Shown: positions 14,906 to 24,893, numbered from the stretch's first letter. The stretch: 64,000 nucleotides of DNA from Nostoc linckia z4 (GCF_002608075.1 NZ_LAHA01000038.1:33-64032), one strand, 5' to 3'. Numbers and translations: made by a program. Notes: generated by a model not told the origin, from the sequence alone.

Positions 14906-16069
14906 CTAAAGTTCCAGTAAAGGCAAGGTGACAGTAAAAATTGTACCTACTCCGACTTGACTATTGACTATAATCCCGCCTCCGTGTGCTTCTACACACT
15001 TTTTGACGATCGCTAGCCCCAAACCAGTACCAGGAATACTTCCCACATTATCTGCACGATGGAAAGGCTCAAACAGTCGCTTATGGTTTTCTTCAGGAAT
15101 GCCAATTCCCCAATCTTGTATTCGGAAAATTACCGCTTTTTCCTGGCCAATTAATTCAAAGCGCACTATACCGCCTGGTAATGAATACTTAATTGCATTG
15201 CTAAGTAAATTGACCAAAATGTGACGCAGCAGAGTTTCGTCCCATAGTCCTTGACCTAATTGCCCAAAACTACCGAACAGCAAAGTCAGACGCTTTTGAT
15301 TGGTAGTTAATTTCACTTCATCAACAATTTGACGACAAAAAGCTTCTAAATCGAGAGAAATGAGATCGCATGGCATTTTCCCAGAATCAGCTTTACCAAT
15401 CAATGAAACTTCATCTAATAACTGCGCCATATTTTTGATTGCTGAGCGAATCATTTCTAAATGATTGAGTTTTTTCTCTTTGGTCAATTTGTCATCGTGA
15501 CTTTCTAACAATCCAGCAGCCAAAAGAATAGTATTGAGGGGATTACGGATATCATGGGAGAGCATCGACACAAATTCCGATTTAAACTGATTGAGTTCTT
15601 TAGCTTTCACCAGTTCCGCAGTTCGTTCTTCAACTCGGATTTGTAACGTCTGATTCACCGTGCGTAAAGATTCTAATACCTGTTTGCGCTCGATGGCATA
15701 ACGTAGCGATCGCACCAACACATCTACATTTACCTGTCGCTTGACTAAATAATCTTGTGCCCCTTGGCGTACTGCTTCAATTGCCAGTTGTTCGTCATTG
15801 GTATTAGTGAGGACAACAATCGGTACACTTGGGGCTTGACCAATCAGAGGAGGCAGAGATGATAATCCTTGACTGTCGGGTAAAGTTAAATCTAATAAAA
15901 TAACATCATAATTACTCTGACCTAATTCCTCCAATGCTTCTGCCAATCGCTTTACATGAACCAAAATAAACTCTTGCGACTGGGCTTGCATGAGAAACTC
16001 TTGTAACAACCTAGCAGAAGCCAGGTTGTCCTCAATTAATAAAATTTTGACTAAATCGCTCCCAGTCAT
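14906..16069 (-). CDS. Response regulator / histidine kinase hybrid
   Basis: A protein of about 387 residues. An N-terminal receiver domain (VKILLIEDNLASARL, phospho-Asp in YDVILLDLTLPDSQG) is followed by a coiled linker (about 130-170), HisKA with H in MLSHDIRNPL, and HATPase_c (N box ILVNLLSNAIKYS, DWGIGIP, GTGLGLAIV). No membrane segment. The ATG at 16069 is chosen because the preceding 48 in-frame codons are only translated short tandem repeats (QSTVISQQSTVISH). Third in a minus-strand series after the phytochrome and Rcp-like regulator, it probably continues that light-signalling relay. Output partners are not visible. Confidence 0.88.
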   Translation of the reverse strand: MTGSDLVKILLIEDNLASARLLQEFLMQAQSQEFILVHVKRLAEALEELGQSNYDVILLDLTLPDSQGLSSLPPLIGQAPSVPIVVLTNTNDEQLAIEAVRQGAQDYLVKRQVNVDVLVRSLRYAIERKQVLESLRTVNQTLQIRVEERTAELVKAKELNQFKSEFVSMLSHDIRNPLNTILLAAGLLESHDDKLTKEKKLNHLEMIRSAIKNMAQLLDEVSLIGKADSGKMPCDLISLDLEAFCRQIVDEVKLTTNQKRLTLLFGSFGQLGQGLWDETLLRHILVNLLSNAIKYSLPGGIVRFELIGQEKAVIFRIQDWGIGIPEENHKRLFEPFHRADNVGSIPGTGLGLAIVKKCVEAHGGGIIVNSQVGVGTIFTVTLPLLEL

Positions 16070-16102
16070 AATCTTCGAGTATGTCCCCTGGAAAATGCTA
16101 GC

Positions 16103-16226
16103 TGTTGACTGATGACTGATGACTGTTGACTGTTGACTGATGACTGTTGACTGTTGAGTTATTATTTTCCCCTGCCCCATCTCCCCATCCCCCTTGTCTC
16201 CCCATCTCCCCATCTCCCCATCCCCC
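16103..16226. repeat. Short tandem repeats (TGACTGT family, then CATCTCCC family)
   Basis: Alternating TGTTGAC/TGATGAC units at about 16103-16160 are followed by CCCCATCTCC units at 16172-16226. They fill the gap between the Rcp-like regulator and the hybrid kinase and create a spurious in-frame extension of the latter. Confidence 0.85.
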
Positions 16227-16234
16227 CAATCCCC

Positions 16235-16696
16235 TCAATCCGATGGTAGCGTCACAGTACAAAGCCAAAAGTCTTCAATACTCTTGACGATTTGGAATAG
16301 CTGGTTGAGGTTGCGGGATTTTGTGATGTAGCAATTCACGTGTAAGTCGTAGCTGTGATAAATATCATCTTCATTTTTTGAGGTTGTTAACACAACAACT
16401 GGAATACGTTTGAGTACTGGGTCGGTTTTAATTTCCGCCAGCACTTCTCGACCATCTTTTTTAGGCAAGTTCAAATCCAGCAAGATTAAGTCAGGGCGTG
16501 GTGCGTTGGCATATTCCCCTTCTTGGCGTAAATAAGCCATAGCATCTATGCCATCCCTGACCGTTACCACTTCGTGTGGCACTGAACTATTTTTCAATGC
16601 TTCTTGAATTAAGCGAATATCTGCCTTATTGTCCTCTACCAAAAAGATGGTTTTGTGTTTTTCTCCCGTTTCTACGCTCAAGTTCGCGTCCTCCAA
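16235..16696 (-). CDS. Rcp-type single-domain response regulator
   Basis: A 153-residue receiver-only protein. KTIFLVEDNKADIRLIQEAL opens the domain, the phospho-Asp is in PDLILLDLNLPKKDG, the conserved Thr in VVVLTTS and the Lys in CYITKS. It is the size and style of cyanobacterial Rcp1, the partner of phytochrome Cph1. Its start lies inside the 3' end of the phytochrome gene (71-bp overlap, different frame), a strong sign of translational coupling and partnership. It should accept phosphate from the phytochrome kinase or the following hybrid kinase. Confidence 0.88.
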   Translation of the reverse strand: MEDANLSVETGEKHKTIFLVEDNKADIRLIQEALKNSSVPHEVVTVRDGIDAMAYLRQEGEYANAPRPDLILLDLNLPKKDGREVLAEIKTDPVLKRIPVVVLTTSKNEDDIYHSYDLHVNCYITKSRNLNQLFQIVKSIEDFWLCTVTLPSD

Positions 16697-18932
16697 CTGG
16701 AATCGTAAAGTAGAAGGTTGCGCCTTTACCCAGTTCTGATTCTACCCAGATCCGTCCCCGATGGCATTCGACAATCTTCTTACATATTGCTAAACCCATA
16801 CCTGTACCAGTATATTCATCCCGCGTATGTAGCCGCTGAAAGATAACGAAAATGCGATCGCTAAATTGGGGGTCGATACCAATTCCGTTATCTCGCACTG
16901 AGAATAACCATGCATCTTCTATTCTTTCTGCTTGCACATGAATTTGTGGTGGCTCTTTACTGTGGAATTTAATGGCGTTACCAATGAGGTTCTGGAATAG
17001 CTGCATCAGTTGGGTGCTGTCAGCCATGACTATTGGTAAGGGATCGTGGGTAATGGTAGCCCCAGTTTCCTGAATGCGTTGACGCAAATTCCCCAAAGCT
17101 CGATTTAAGGCTGTTTCTACCTCAGTCATTTGAAAGGCGATCGCTTGCATATCAACTTTCGAGTATGCCAGCACATCATCTATCAATGTCTGCATCAGGC
17201 TTACTCCCTGTACAGCATAGCTGATAAATTCCTGGGCATCTTCGTCGAGTTCTTCGTGATAACGCATTTCTAACAATTGCACGTAATTCACCACTTGGTT
17301 TAGTGGTTCTTGCAAGTCATGGGATGCGACGTAGGCGAATTTTTTCAATTCGGCATTGGAACGTTCTAAATCTTGCGCTAACTGGGCGAGTTCGTCGGCT
17401 TGACGCAGCACAATATTCACAATTGCTTTTCGCAATTCCAATGCTGCTTTAATTTCTACTTCTTTCCAAGGTAAAGAAGTTAAGCGAACGGTTTCTTTCC
17501 ACAGTTCAAATGATTTGCGCGGACACAGACGCACATTTCCTTCTGACTGGCTAACTTCAAATGCCTTATTCGGATCGCCGCCCCAATTTACAGTTTGAAT
17601 TACTTCTGGTCGGAACCACAAAACGTAATTGCGTTTGGCGATGGGAATAGCTAACAAGCCGCTGGCGACATTTTTAAATGTTTCGGCATCTGGATAAATC
17701 TGCGGTAAAGAATCTGTATAAAATACTTCTTCTTCAACGTTATTTTTCAGCCATTGCACTAAAAAATTTAATTCTTCTTCTTTGGGACTTTCACCAACTA
17801 CCGTGCAATTTCCACCAAAACATACCGCTGCACCTTGGGCGCTGGCTAAATCTAAAAGACTTTGGGGATTTTTAACTAAACCATCAATAAAGTTTTCTTC
17901 TTGGGACATATATTCAATCAACAATGATTGAATATGTGTCAAATTTATCCGGTGATAGTAATCTTCTGTTTCTTCTCTAGCAGAAATTTCTGTGAATATG
18001 ACTCGTCCTAAAAATTCGCAAGCCTTACGCAATTCGTAGGAAACATATTTTGGTGACTGATGATGACAAGCAATTAGTCCCCAGAGTTTTTGGTCTTTAA
18101 TTAATGAGATAGTCAGCGATGCACCAACACCCATATTATGTAAATATTCTAGGTGACAGCTAGCAGCACTTCTGAGGATAGAGTTAGTTAAATTAATGGG
18201 GCGATCGCTAATGGGATTATTTACCGGAAAAAGTTTTACTGGCTGTGAATAAGCATCCGGAATAATTCTGATGGAATTGGAAGCAAATAACTTTCTCGCT
18301 GGTTTAGGAATATCCGACTCTGGGTAATGGAGTCCCAAGTATGGTTCTAGATTTTCTAATTTGTCTTCAGCAACAACACAACCATGACCATCATCATCAA
18401 ATTTATATAACATTACCCTGTCAAATTCCGTTAATTTACGGACTTCTTTAACGATAACTTGACAAAAATCATGGAGGCTAGCTGTTTTTTCCAGTTGGTT
18501 AATGGAAGCTCTAGCTAGATGATAAAAGCTTAAAAATGGAATATTTTCTTGAGTAATGGCGGGTTCTAACTCTAGAATCAGAAATCCTTCTAGATTGCGG
18601 TGAAAAACTGCATCAAATACTACATATTCATCACCTTTTTTTCTTACCCAAACCTTCGTCGGATTAATAAAATCTAGATTTTCCTCAGATAAACCTGCTT
18701 TAATTCTTTCTATTTGAAACGAATCCAGTAAATCTTCGAGTTTTTTTTGCAACATATTTTCCGGAGGAATTCCGAAAATTGTTGACGTATTATTGCTAAC
18801 TTGTAGGATTTTTAGCTCTGGCTCTTCCAACACCAACAGAACACCATGAGGCTGAATTTGACTAGAAATGTGAATTGGTGCTTCTTTTAAGCTGATTAAA
18901 TTAATCCCTGGCAATTGTATGTTCATTTCCAT
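16626..18932 (-). CDS. Cph1-type phytochrome histidine kinase
   Basis: A 768-residue red/far-red photoreceptor kinase. In order: PAS (IHISSQIQPHGVLL), GAF with PESDIP and the bilin-binding Cys in RSAASCHLEYL, PHY (about 320-500), HisKA with H in FAYVASHDLQEPL, and HATPase_c (LIGNAIKFH, DNGIGIDP, GTGMGLAICKK). With the ATG at 18932 the chromophore Cys is residue 259, the same number as in Synechocystis Cph1; that start also has AGGAGG five bases upstream, so it is preferred over an ATG 33 bp further up. The Cys-His pair predicts phycocyanobilin attachment. The 3' end overlaps the Rcp-like regulator. Confidence 0.95.
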   Translation of the reverse strand: MEMNIQLPGINLISLKEAPIHISSQIQPHGVLLVLEEPELKILQVSNNTSTIFGIPPENMLQKKLEDLLDSFQIERIKAGLSEENLDFINPTKVWVRKKGDEYVVFDAVFHRNLEGFLILELEPAITQENIPFLSFYHLARASINQLEKTASLHDFCQVIVKEVRKLTEFDRVMLYKFDDDGHGCVVAEDKLENLEPYLGLHYPESDIPKPARKLFASNSIRIIPDAYSQPVKLFPVNNPISDRPINLTNSILRSAASCHLEYLHNMGVGASLTISLIKDQKLWGLIACHHQSPKYVSYELRKACEFLGRVIFTEISAREETEDYYHRINLTHIQSLLIEYMSQEENFIDGLVKNPQSLLDLASAQGAAVCFGGNCTVVGESPKEEELNFLVQWLKNNVEEEVFYTDSLPQIYPDAETFKNVASGLLAIPIAKRNYVLWFRPEVIQTVNWGGDPNKAFEVSQSEGNVRLCPRKSFELWKETVRLTSLPWKEVEIKAALELRKAIVNIVLRQADELAQLAQDLERSNAELKKFAYVASHDLQEPLNQVVNYVQLLEMRYHEELDEDAQEFISYAVQGVSLMQTLIDDVLAYSKVDMQAIAFQMTEVETALNRALGNLRQRIQETGATITHDPLPIVMADSTQLMQLFQNLIGNAIKFHSKEPPQIHVQAERIEDAWLFSVRDNGIGIDPQFSDRIFVIFQRLHTRDEYTGTGMGLAICKKIVECHRGRIWVESELGKGATFYFTIPVGGRELERRNGRKTQNHLFGRGQ

Positions 18933-19458
18933 GACGATCCTCCTGGTGCGGTTTGGGAGCATCAAAACTAGAGTATCTATAAATTATCGAAAATGATGAG
19001 TGTCAAAATATGTAATTTCTGATTCATCATTTTTACTTAGTATCTAATTTCCCATGCCCTGATATTGCGTATTGCAGCTTTTTACGATCTGCTTGCGCTT
19101 TAAAAGTCTAACAGTCAAGGAAGTTAGATAGAGATAAGAAATATAAAAATCATGTGATTAAAAAAATCTATATATATGTAGTTATGTGAAGTATAAAAAT
19201 TAGTTGAGGAATTTTTCGATAAACAGCATATTTAGTCATTAAACCACATATAGCAATCCTATTTCAGTTGTGAATAATATTGGTGTTGATACTTGTCGGT
19301 TAAGGGGGAAAGGGAAAGGGGAAAAGGCAAAGAAAAAACCTTTAACCCTTACCCGGTTGGTGAGCTTGTCGAACCATTAACCTTTTCCCCAAACCAAATT
19401 GCATAACTCCAAACTCCAAACTCCCAATGCCCCATGCCCCATGCCCAATGCCCTTATA
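18933..19458. other. Intergenic region with dispersed repeats
   Basis: An AT-rich stretch, then purine-rich GGGGAAAAGG sequence and, at about 19352-19378, CCGGTTGGTGAGCTTGTCGA, which recurs at about 21211-21230. CCCCATGCCC units lie just before the 3' end of the next gene (19425-19452). The phytochrome promoter should lie at about 18950-19150. No gene seen. Confidence 0.6.
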
Positions 19459-21060
19459 CTAAATCCAAGACCTGAACCACATCCGCATTTTGTAATCTTC
19501 AGGGGAGAGGGGTAAACCTAAATAAACGGGCATCCAGAAAATTAAAGCAGCGAAGATGATAAAAGTAATGGTGACGCCCACTGCGCGGAGTTGTTGATAA
19601 TAACTGTGAAGACAGCGATCGACAAACCAAGCGATCGCCAAAAATACAAACACCAATGCACACATATAATGATAAATGAAAACGCACCTTGTAACTTTTA
19701 CCCAAGGTAATAAATTAGCGGCATAATTTATTACTAAATACAAGGCAATCCAAGTATCAACGCTAAGAGTTGCAGGTGTAGAAAAACCCTCTTTCTTCAC
19801 CCAAGGAATTAAGGCTTGCAACACCAGCATTCCCATTAAAAATAACATCGCAGCAACACCAAACCACCACAAAAATGGATTGCCCATTGCATGGACATCA
19901 TAAATAATTTTTTCAGCACCAGAAGGTAAAGGCGGCCCCACAACAGGTAGCGGTTCGTTGATACTTCCAGCCGTTTGATAATAATACGCCATTGGTCGAG
20001 TCATCAAAGGCCATTTGTACCAAGGAGCGCAATAGGGATGCACATCCGAACTATTACCACCTAAATGCAAATGAAACTTCAAAATTTGCTGATGTACTGC
20101 AATAAAACCATAAGTTTTATCGAGTTGGAGGTGAGGAATCCAGATAATACTATAGATAAAAGCTGGTATTATTCCCAGATAAAATAACATCTGGAAAACA
20201 TTTAATTGAGTTAAATTTTGCAGTGGGGTCTGAGGTGGGGAGATGGGGAGATGGGGAGATGGGGAGATGGGGAGATGGGGAGATAGAGAAGTGTGGGGAG
20301 TGTGGGGGGAAAGAGAATTTATGCTTCCCTCTGTTCCCCTTCCTCCCACACCTGCTGCTTGCCCTATGCCCAATCTTCCATGCCCCATGTCCAATGATGG
20401 GATAAGTTTAGAGTTAGAAAAAGAATAAATTCCCTGAATTATCCAAGCTGTTACCCAAAGGAGATAAGCGCCGAAAAGAAACCATAAACCATTCCATTTA
20501 GTACCGACTGAAGCTCCAAAATTAATGCCAGCAAGAACTAACCAAAACCAGCGACGTTGATTTTGATTTTCCAATGCTAATAATAAAAACCAGTGCCCTA
20601 ATAAACCAAAAATAACGATATAAATATTGCTTAAAGCATAGCGAGATTCAACAATAAATAGACCATCACAAGCGGTGAAAAAACCTGCCAGCAAAGCAAA
20701 GGTACGACGATAACTTAATTGATAAGCGATGGCAGCTACAACTACAGGAATAAATGAACCAGTAAGGGCATTAAACCAACGATAAGTCCAAGGCGATCGC
20801 AATGAACCCGTTAGTCCATTTACCGTATCATGCCAAAAAGGAATGTGACTGCCAAGCCAAATGCCGATACCAATAATATATTGACTCAGCGGCGGATGAG
20901 CATTAAAAAATGGCGTATGAGTGAGATAATTATTACCAAATTTGGCAAAATAAACTTCATCAAATACCAAGGTGTTGAATCGCTCTAGTCCCCAAAACCT
21001 TAAGGCAAGGGACATTAGAAATACACCCGCTATTCCAATTCGGAACCATTTTTTAGTCAT
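19459..21060 (-). CDS. Protein O-mannosyltransferase-like glycosyltransferase (GT39/PMT family)
   Basis: A 533-residue polytopic membrane enzyme. The N-terminal FNTLVFDEVYFAKFGNNYL carries the acidic PMT motif. A luminal-type loop ends before FNALTGSFIPVVVA, and GASVGTKWNGLWFL, the WKWPLM-like YKWPLMTRP and NYAANLLPWV are PMT family blocks. It is predicted to move mannose from a polyprenyl phosphate carrier to exported proteins. An in-frame low-complexity block around residues 220-280 (PHLPISPSPHLPISPP) is a translated GGGGAGAT tandem repeat sitting between two transmembrane blocks. The frame is intact, so the protein may still be functional. A GNAT gene lies upstream. Confidence 0.88.
   Translation of the reverse strand: MTKKWFRIGIAGVFLMSLALRFWGLERFNTLVFDEVYFAKFGNNYLTHTPFFNAHPPLSQYIIGIGIWLGSHIPFWHDTVNGLTGSLRSPWTYRWFNALTGSFIPVVVAAIAYQLSYRRTFALLAGFFTACDGLFIVESRYALSNIYIVIFGLLGHWFLLLALENQNQRRWFWLVLAGINFGASVGTKWNGLWFLFGAYLLWVTAWIIQGIYSFSNSKLIPSLDMGHGRLGIGQAAGVGGRGTEGSINSLSPHTPHTSLSPHLPISPSPHLPISPPQTPLQNLTQLNVFQMLFYLGIIPAFIYSIIWIPHLQLDKTYGFIAVHQQILKFHLHLGGNSSDVHPYCAPWYKWPLMTRPMAYYYQTAGSINEPLPVVGPPLPSGAEKIIYDVHAMGNPFLWWFGVAAMLFLMGMLVLQALIPWVKKEGFSTPATLSVDTWIALYLVINYAANLLPWVKVTRCVFIYHYMCALVFVFLAIAWFVDRCLHSYYQQLRAVGVTITFIIFAALIFWMPVYLGLPLSPEDYKMRMWFRSWI
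20231..20284. repeat. Tandem repeat (GGGGAGAT) inside the GT39 coding region
   Basis: At least five GGGGAGAT copies in a row, same family as 1-41 on the other strand, followed to about 20400 by other low-complexity sequence (CCCATGTCC-like). All of it is read through in frame by the mannosyltransferase gene. Confidence 0.85.
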
Positions 21061-21273
21061 TAGTAATTAGTCATTGGTCATTGGTCATTAGTCATGGGGC
21101 ATTGGGCACTTGTACTGAGCGTAGTCGTTGGCGCAGCCTCTCGCAGAGAAGTATTGGGCATTGGGCATTGGGAAAAGGGGAAAGATTAAATTTATTCCTT
21201 TTCCCTTTTCCCGGTTGGTGAGCTTGTCGAACCATTAACCTTTTCCCCTGCCTCAAGAGCCTCCCCTGCTCCC
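21061..21273. repeat. Intergenic block of mixed short repeats
   Basis: CATTGGT/CATTAGT units (21065-21095), GGGCATT units (21100-21175, interrupted by ACTTGTACTGAGCGTAGTCG) and a second copy of the CCGGTTGGTGAGCTTGTCGA element (about 21211-21230). Open frames here are translated repeats, not genes. Confidence 0.75.
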
Positions 21274-21837
21274 TCATCCTCCTGCTTTCCACTCCCTAAC
21301 TTCTGAGGCATTTTGTTCAAATAGTAGCAGTTCAATGCCGTAATACTTTGTTGTTGGCCCTATTGGTTTCATACCCAATCTTTGAGTTACACGGATTGAG
21401 GCGTGATTTTCTGGCTTCACTACTGCATAAATCACTGGCAAATTTAAAACGTTAAATCCGTATTTGAGCATATTTCGCCCTGCTTCGGTTGCATATCCTT
21501 TACCCCAAGATGCTCGCCGTAAGTGCCAACCTACTTCATAATCTTGAGTGGCTAGGCCGTCTTTGTCGGGCAATTGTTTGAGAAGAATGGTTCCGACAAT
21601 TGTTGTGGTTTGCTTTTCGATAATTGCCCAGGAACCAGTACCATTGTTGCGTCGTTGCGATCGCTCTAGATTATCCACTAAGCGCTGACGCTGTGACTCA
21701 ATGCTTGTGACGCGAGAACCATTACCAAGAAAATAGGTAACTTCGGGGTCGCTATAAATAGCAAAGGCCTGTTCAGCATCGCGTTCGGGTATCCAGCTGC
21801 GAATTATTAAGCGATCGGTTTCTAACAGATTTGTCAT
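21274..21837 (-). CDS. GNAT-family N-acetyltransferase (RimJ/RimL-like)
   Basis: A 187-residue acetyltransferase. It has the RimJ/RimL layout: LLETDRLIIRSWIPERD at the start, WAIIEKQTTTIVGTILL in the central strands, the acetyl-CoA-binding RRASWGKGYATEAGR (Gln/Arg-x-x-Gly-x-Gly type) near 130, and NHASIRVTQRLGMKPIG near 160. Family members acetylate ribosomal protein N-termini or small amines; the substrate cannot be told here. The last residues (WKAGG) run into repeat sequence. The upstream neighbour in the same direction is ppsA, 230 bp away with no sign of an operon. Confidence 0.85.
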   Translation of the reverse strand: MTNLLETDRLIIRSWIPERDAEQAFAIYSDPEVTYFLGNGSRVTSIESQRQRLVDNLERSQRRNNGTGSWAIIEKQTTTIVGTILLKQLPDKDGLATQDYEVGWHLRRASWGKGYATEAGRNMLKYGFNVLNLPVIYAVVKPENHASIRVTQRLGMKPIGPTTKYYGIELLLFEQNASEVREWKAGG

Positions 21838-22068
21838 CTTACCTTTGACTAAACAAAGTTACTATTTTGCCAGACATGAAGAGGATGTTTTCAAAGTCGT
21901 GGTTGAGGTAACCAAAAGTTGAGATTTTTCTAAATCCTCCTTTTGATGGAAGACATTAAAATTGGTATGCTCGATGAGAATGTTGCAAATTAGCTGTCTG
22001 TATTGCTCCATAGTACCTTCTTTAAGTTCTCGTGATAACGGTCTCTAGCCGGCATAAATTTACTCGAA

Positions 22069-24540
22069 TTATAAATTAGTGCCTTCAACTTTTGCTACTT
22101 CCAACATTGTCTTTAATACTGAGTCTGGATTTAAACTAATAGAATCGATTCCCTGTTCAACTAAAAACTGGGCGAATTCTGGGTAATCGCTTGGTGCTTG
22201 TCCACAAATACCGATTTTGCGCCCGCATTTTTTCGCGGTTTCTATAGCCATTTTCACCATTCGCTTCACACCTTCACTGCGTTCATCAAACAACCGCGCC
22301 ACCAAGGCGGAATCTCTATCTAACCCCAATGTCAACTGAGTTAAATCATTGGAACCAATGGAAAAACCATCAAATACCTCAGCAAATTCTTCCGCCATAA
22401 TCACGTTGCTGGGCAATTCACACATTACATAAACTTGCAAATCATTAACACCTTGCTTTAAACCATTTTTTGCCATTTCTGCTAACACTAAACGCCCTTC
22501 ATCGGGGGTGCGACAAAAAGGAATCATGGGGATAACATTGGTCAAACCCATTTCTTGGCGTACCCGCTTCAAGGCATCACATTCTAAGGCAAAAGCTTGT
22601 CTGTAACCTTCATCATAGTAACGCGCCGCCCCCCGCCAACCAAGCATGGGGTTTTCTTCATCGGGTTCAAATTGTTGACCACCTAACAGATTTGCATATT
22701 CATTACTTTTAAAATCTGACATTCGCACAATCACCGTTTTCGGATAAAAGGCTGCGGCAATTCTGCCAATACCTTGGGCTAATTTATCCACAAAATATTG
22801 CGGTTTTTCGTCATAAAGTGCAGTTAGTTTCGCAATTTTATCTTTGGCAAATTCATCTTTTAACAAATCATAATGAATTAATGCCATTGGATGAACTTGG
22901 ATTTGGTTAGCAATAATAAATTCTGTCCGCGCTAAACCGACTCCATCGTTGGGAATTGCTGATAAACTTAATGCTTCTTGGGGATTACCCACATTCATTA
23001 AAATTTGTGTGCGGGTGCGGGGTAAGTTTTTTAAGGCGACTTCTTCAACTTCAAAAGGTAACAAACCAGGGTAAACTTTTCCTTCTTCACCTTCAGCACA
23101 AGAAATTGTGATTTCTTCACCAGTATTCAATATATCTGTAGCATTGCCACATCCCACGATCGCAGGTACACCCAATTCTCGCGCAATAATCGCGGCATGG
23201 CAGGTTCGGCCACCAGAATTAGTCACAATTGCACTGGCGCGTTTCATAATTGGTTCCCAATCTGGGTCAGTTCTTTCTGTTACCAAAACTTCCCCTGGTT
23301 GAAACTGTTCGAGTTTTTGAACGTCTAAAATTAAACGTGCTTTTCCTTGACTAATTGCTTCGCCGATGGCGCGTCCGGTGACGAGGGGTTGGGGAAATGA
23401 GGGAGAATTTATTAATTTTTCTTCTTCATCTCTTCTAAGAAAACGATAAGTCCGCAGGACATTTCCGGTTTTTTGAGATTGTACGGTTTCAGGACGTGCT
23501 TGGACAATAAAAAGTTGGTTGGTAATTCCATCTTTTGCCCATTCGATGTCCATTGGTGTGTAACTACCGTGGACTTGAGAGTAATGGTCTTCAATTAAAC
23601 ATGCCCAATTGGCTAATTGTAGAATTTCTTCATCATTAATAGCAAATTTACCTCTTTCTCTGAAGGGAACTGAGACATTTTTAGTAAATTTTGAGCCGTC
23701 ATCATAAATCATTTTTAATTCTTTGCTACCCAATTTTTTATCGATGATTGGGCGAAACCCGGCTTTTAAAGTTGGTTTAAAAACATAATATTCATCTGGA
23801 TTTACTGACCCTTGGACTACGTTTTCTCCTAAACCGTAGGCGGCTGTAATTAGCGCTGCATCTTTAAAGCCGGTTTCTGTGTCAATGGAGAACATCACCC
23901 CAGAGGTTGCTAAGTCAGAACGCACCATTTTTTGAACGCCAACGGCAAGGGCTATGCTAAGGTGATCGAATCCCTTGGTGTGACGATAAGAAATAGCGCG
24001 GTCGGTAAATATGGAAGCAAAGCATTTATGACAAGCTGCTAAAACTCCTTCCACACCAACGACATTGAGGTAAGTTTCCTGTTGTCCGGCGAAACTTGCG
24101 TCGGGGAGGTCTTCGGCAGTGGCGCTAGAACGGACTGCGACATCTGTCTCTGCGTTGTATTTTTCGCAAAGACTTTGATAAGCTGCGGCGATCGCTTTTC
24201 GCAATTCTACAGGAAATGGCGTGTGGATTAACAGCGATCGCGCTTTTTTTCCCCGTTCGCGTAAATTTTTCACATCCTCTACATCCAAGTCAGCAAATAA
24301 TTCCCGCAGCTTGGCTTCTAAAAAAGCTGATTCAATAAAATAACGATAAGCATAAGCAGTGGTAGCAAATCCTGTAGGTACATTAATCCCTTTGGGTGTT
24401 AATTGTTGAATCATTTCACCGAGTGATGCATTTTTCCCACCAACTAAGGGAATATCACTAATACCAACTTCATCAAACCAGAGGATGAGCGATCGCTCTT
24501 TGGAAGCCGCAGATAAAGTGCTTGTAGATACTATAGCCAT
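22069..24540 (-). CDS. ppsA: Phosphoenolpyruvate synthase
   Basis: An 823-residue enzyme converting pyruvate and ATP to phosphoenolpyruvate, AMP and phosphate. The N-terminal ATP-binding domain has LVGGKNASLGEMI and the VRSSATAEDLPDASFAGQQE block. The swivelling domain has the phospho-His in SGGRTCHAAIIARELGVPA. The C-terminal PEP-binding barrel has VGLARTEFI, GWRGAARYYDEGY, EFAEVFDGFSIGSNDLTQLT and the catalytic Cys in GICGQAPSD. Length fits the family. The ATG start has AGAGGT about eight bases upstream. The role is gluconeogenic carbon flow; flanking genes are unrelated. Confidence 0.96.
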   Translation of the reverse strand: MAIVSTSTLSAASKERSLILWFDEVGISDIPLVGGKNASLGEMIQQLTPKGINVPTGFATTAYAYRYFIESAFLEAKLRELFADLDVEDVKNLRERGKKARSLLIHTPFPVELRKAIAAAYQSLCEKYNAETDVAVRSSATAEDLPDASFAGQQETYLNVVGVEGVLAACHKCFASIFTDRAISYRHTKGFDHLSIALAVGVQKMVRSDLATSGVMFSIDTETGFKDAALITAAYGLGENVVQGSVNPDEYYVFKPTLKAGFRPIIDKKLGSKELKMIYDDGSKFTKNVSVPFRERGKFAINDEEILQLANWACLIEDHYSQVHGSYTPMDIEWAKDGITNQLFIVQARPETVQSQKTGNVLRTYRFLRRDEEEKLINSPSFPQPLVTGRAIGEAISQGKARLILDVQKLEQFQPGEVLVTERTDPDWEPIMKRASAIVTNSGGRTCHAAIIARELGVPAIVGCGNATDILNTGEEITISCAEGEEGKVYPGLLPFEVEEVALKNLPRTRTQILMNVGNPQEALSLSAIPNDGVGLARTEFIIANQIQVHPMALIHYDLLKDEFAKDKIAKLTALYDEKPQYFVDKLAQGIGRIAAAFYPKTVIVRMSDFKSNEYANLLGGQQFEPDEENPMLGWRGAARYYDEGYRQAFALECDALKRVRQEMGLTNVIPMIPFCRTPDEGRLVLAEMAKNGLKQGVNDLQVYVMCELPSNVIMAEEFAEVFDGFSIGSNDLTQLTLGLDRDSALVARLFDERSEGVKRMVKMAIETAKKCGRKIGICGQAPSDYPEFAQFLVEQGIDSISLNPDSVLKTMLEVAKVEGTNL

Positions 24541-24893
24541 ATGTATTACCTCTGAATTTAATGTGTGAAAACTCTGTAATTATTACTACCTAATTTGCCG
24601 CCAAAAATAAATTTTGCAAGGTTTTAGTTTGATCCCGCAGGAGTTTATTAAGAAACATAACACCAACAGGGTTTACTCTTCTTGAGAAAACTTTCGCTAT
24701 TAGGGGTATATTTCTAATCTATGACGGCTTTTCCGACTAGTAGTATATTTTTCCCATATTTAATTGTAAATTTTGCAGCTAGTCTCATCAGATCGACGTA
24801 ATTTTACATTGTGCAATTAAATGCCAAGCCATAATCCAAAAATAGCAATTATTGGAGATAATAGCTGTATCGCAATATTAGATACAATCCACA
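24541..24893. other. Divergent intergenic region
   Basis: A region of 353 bp between divergent genes; it must carry the ppsA promoter and that of the small membrane protein. AT-rich, no repeat or RNA gene recognised. Confidence 0.55.

Noticed and set aside
20223..20428. Open frames opposite the GT39 gene (MGRWGDGEMGRWGDGE type)
   Set aside because: They are translations of the GGGGAGAT tandem repeat on the other strand.
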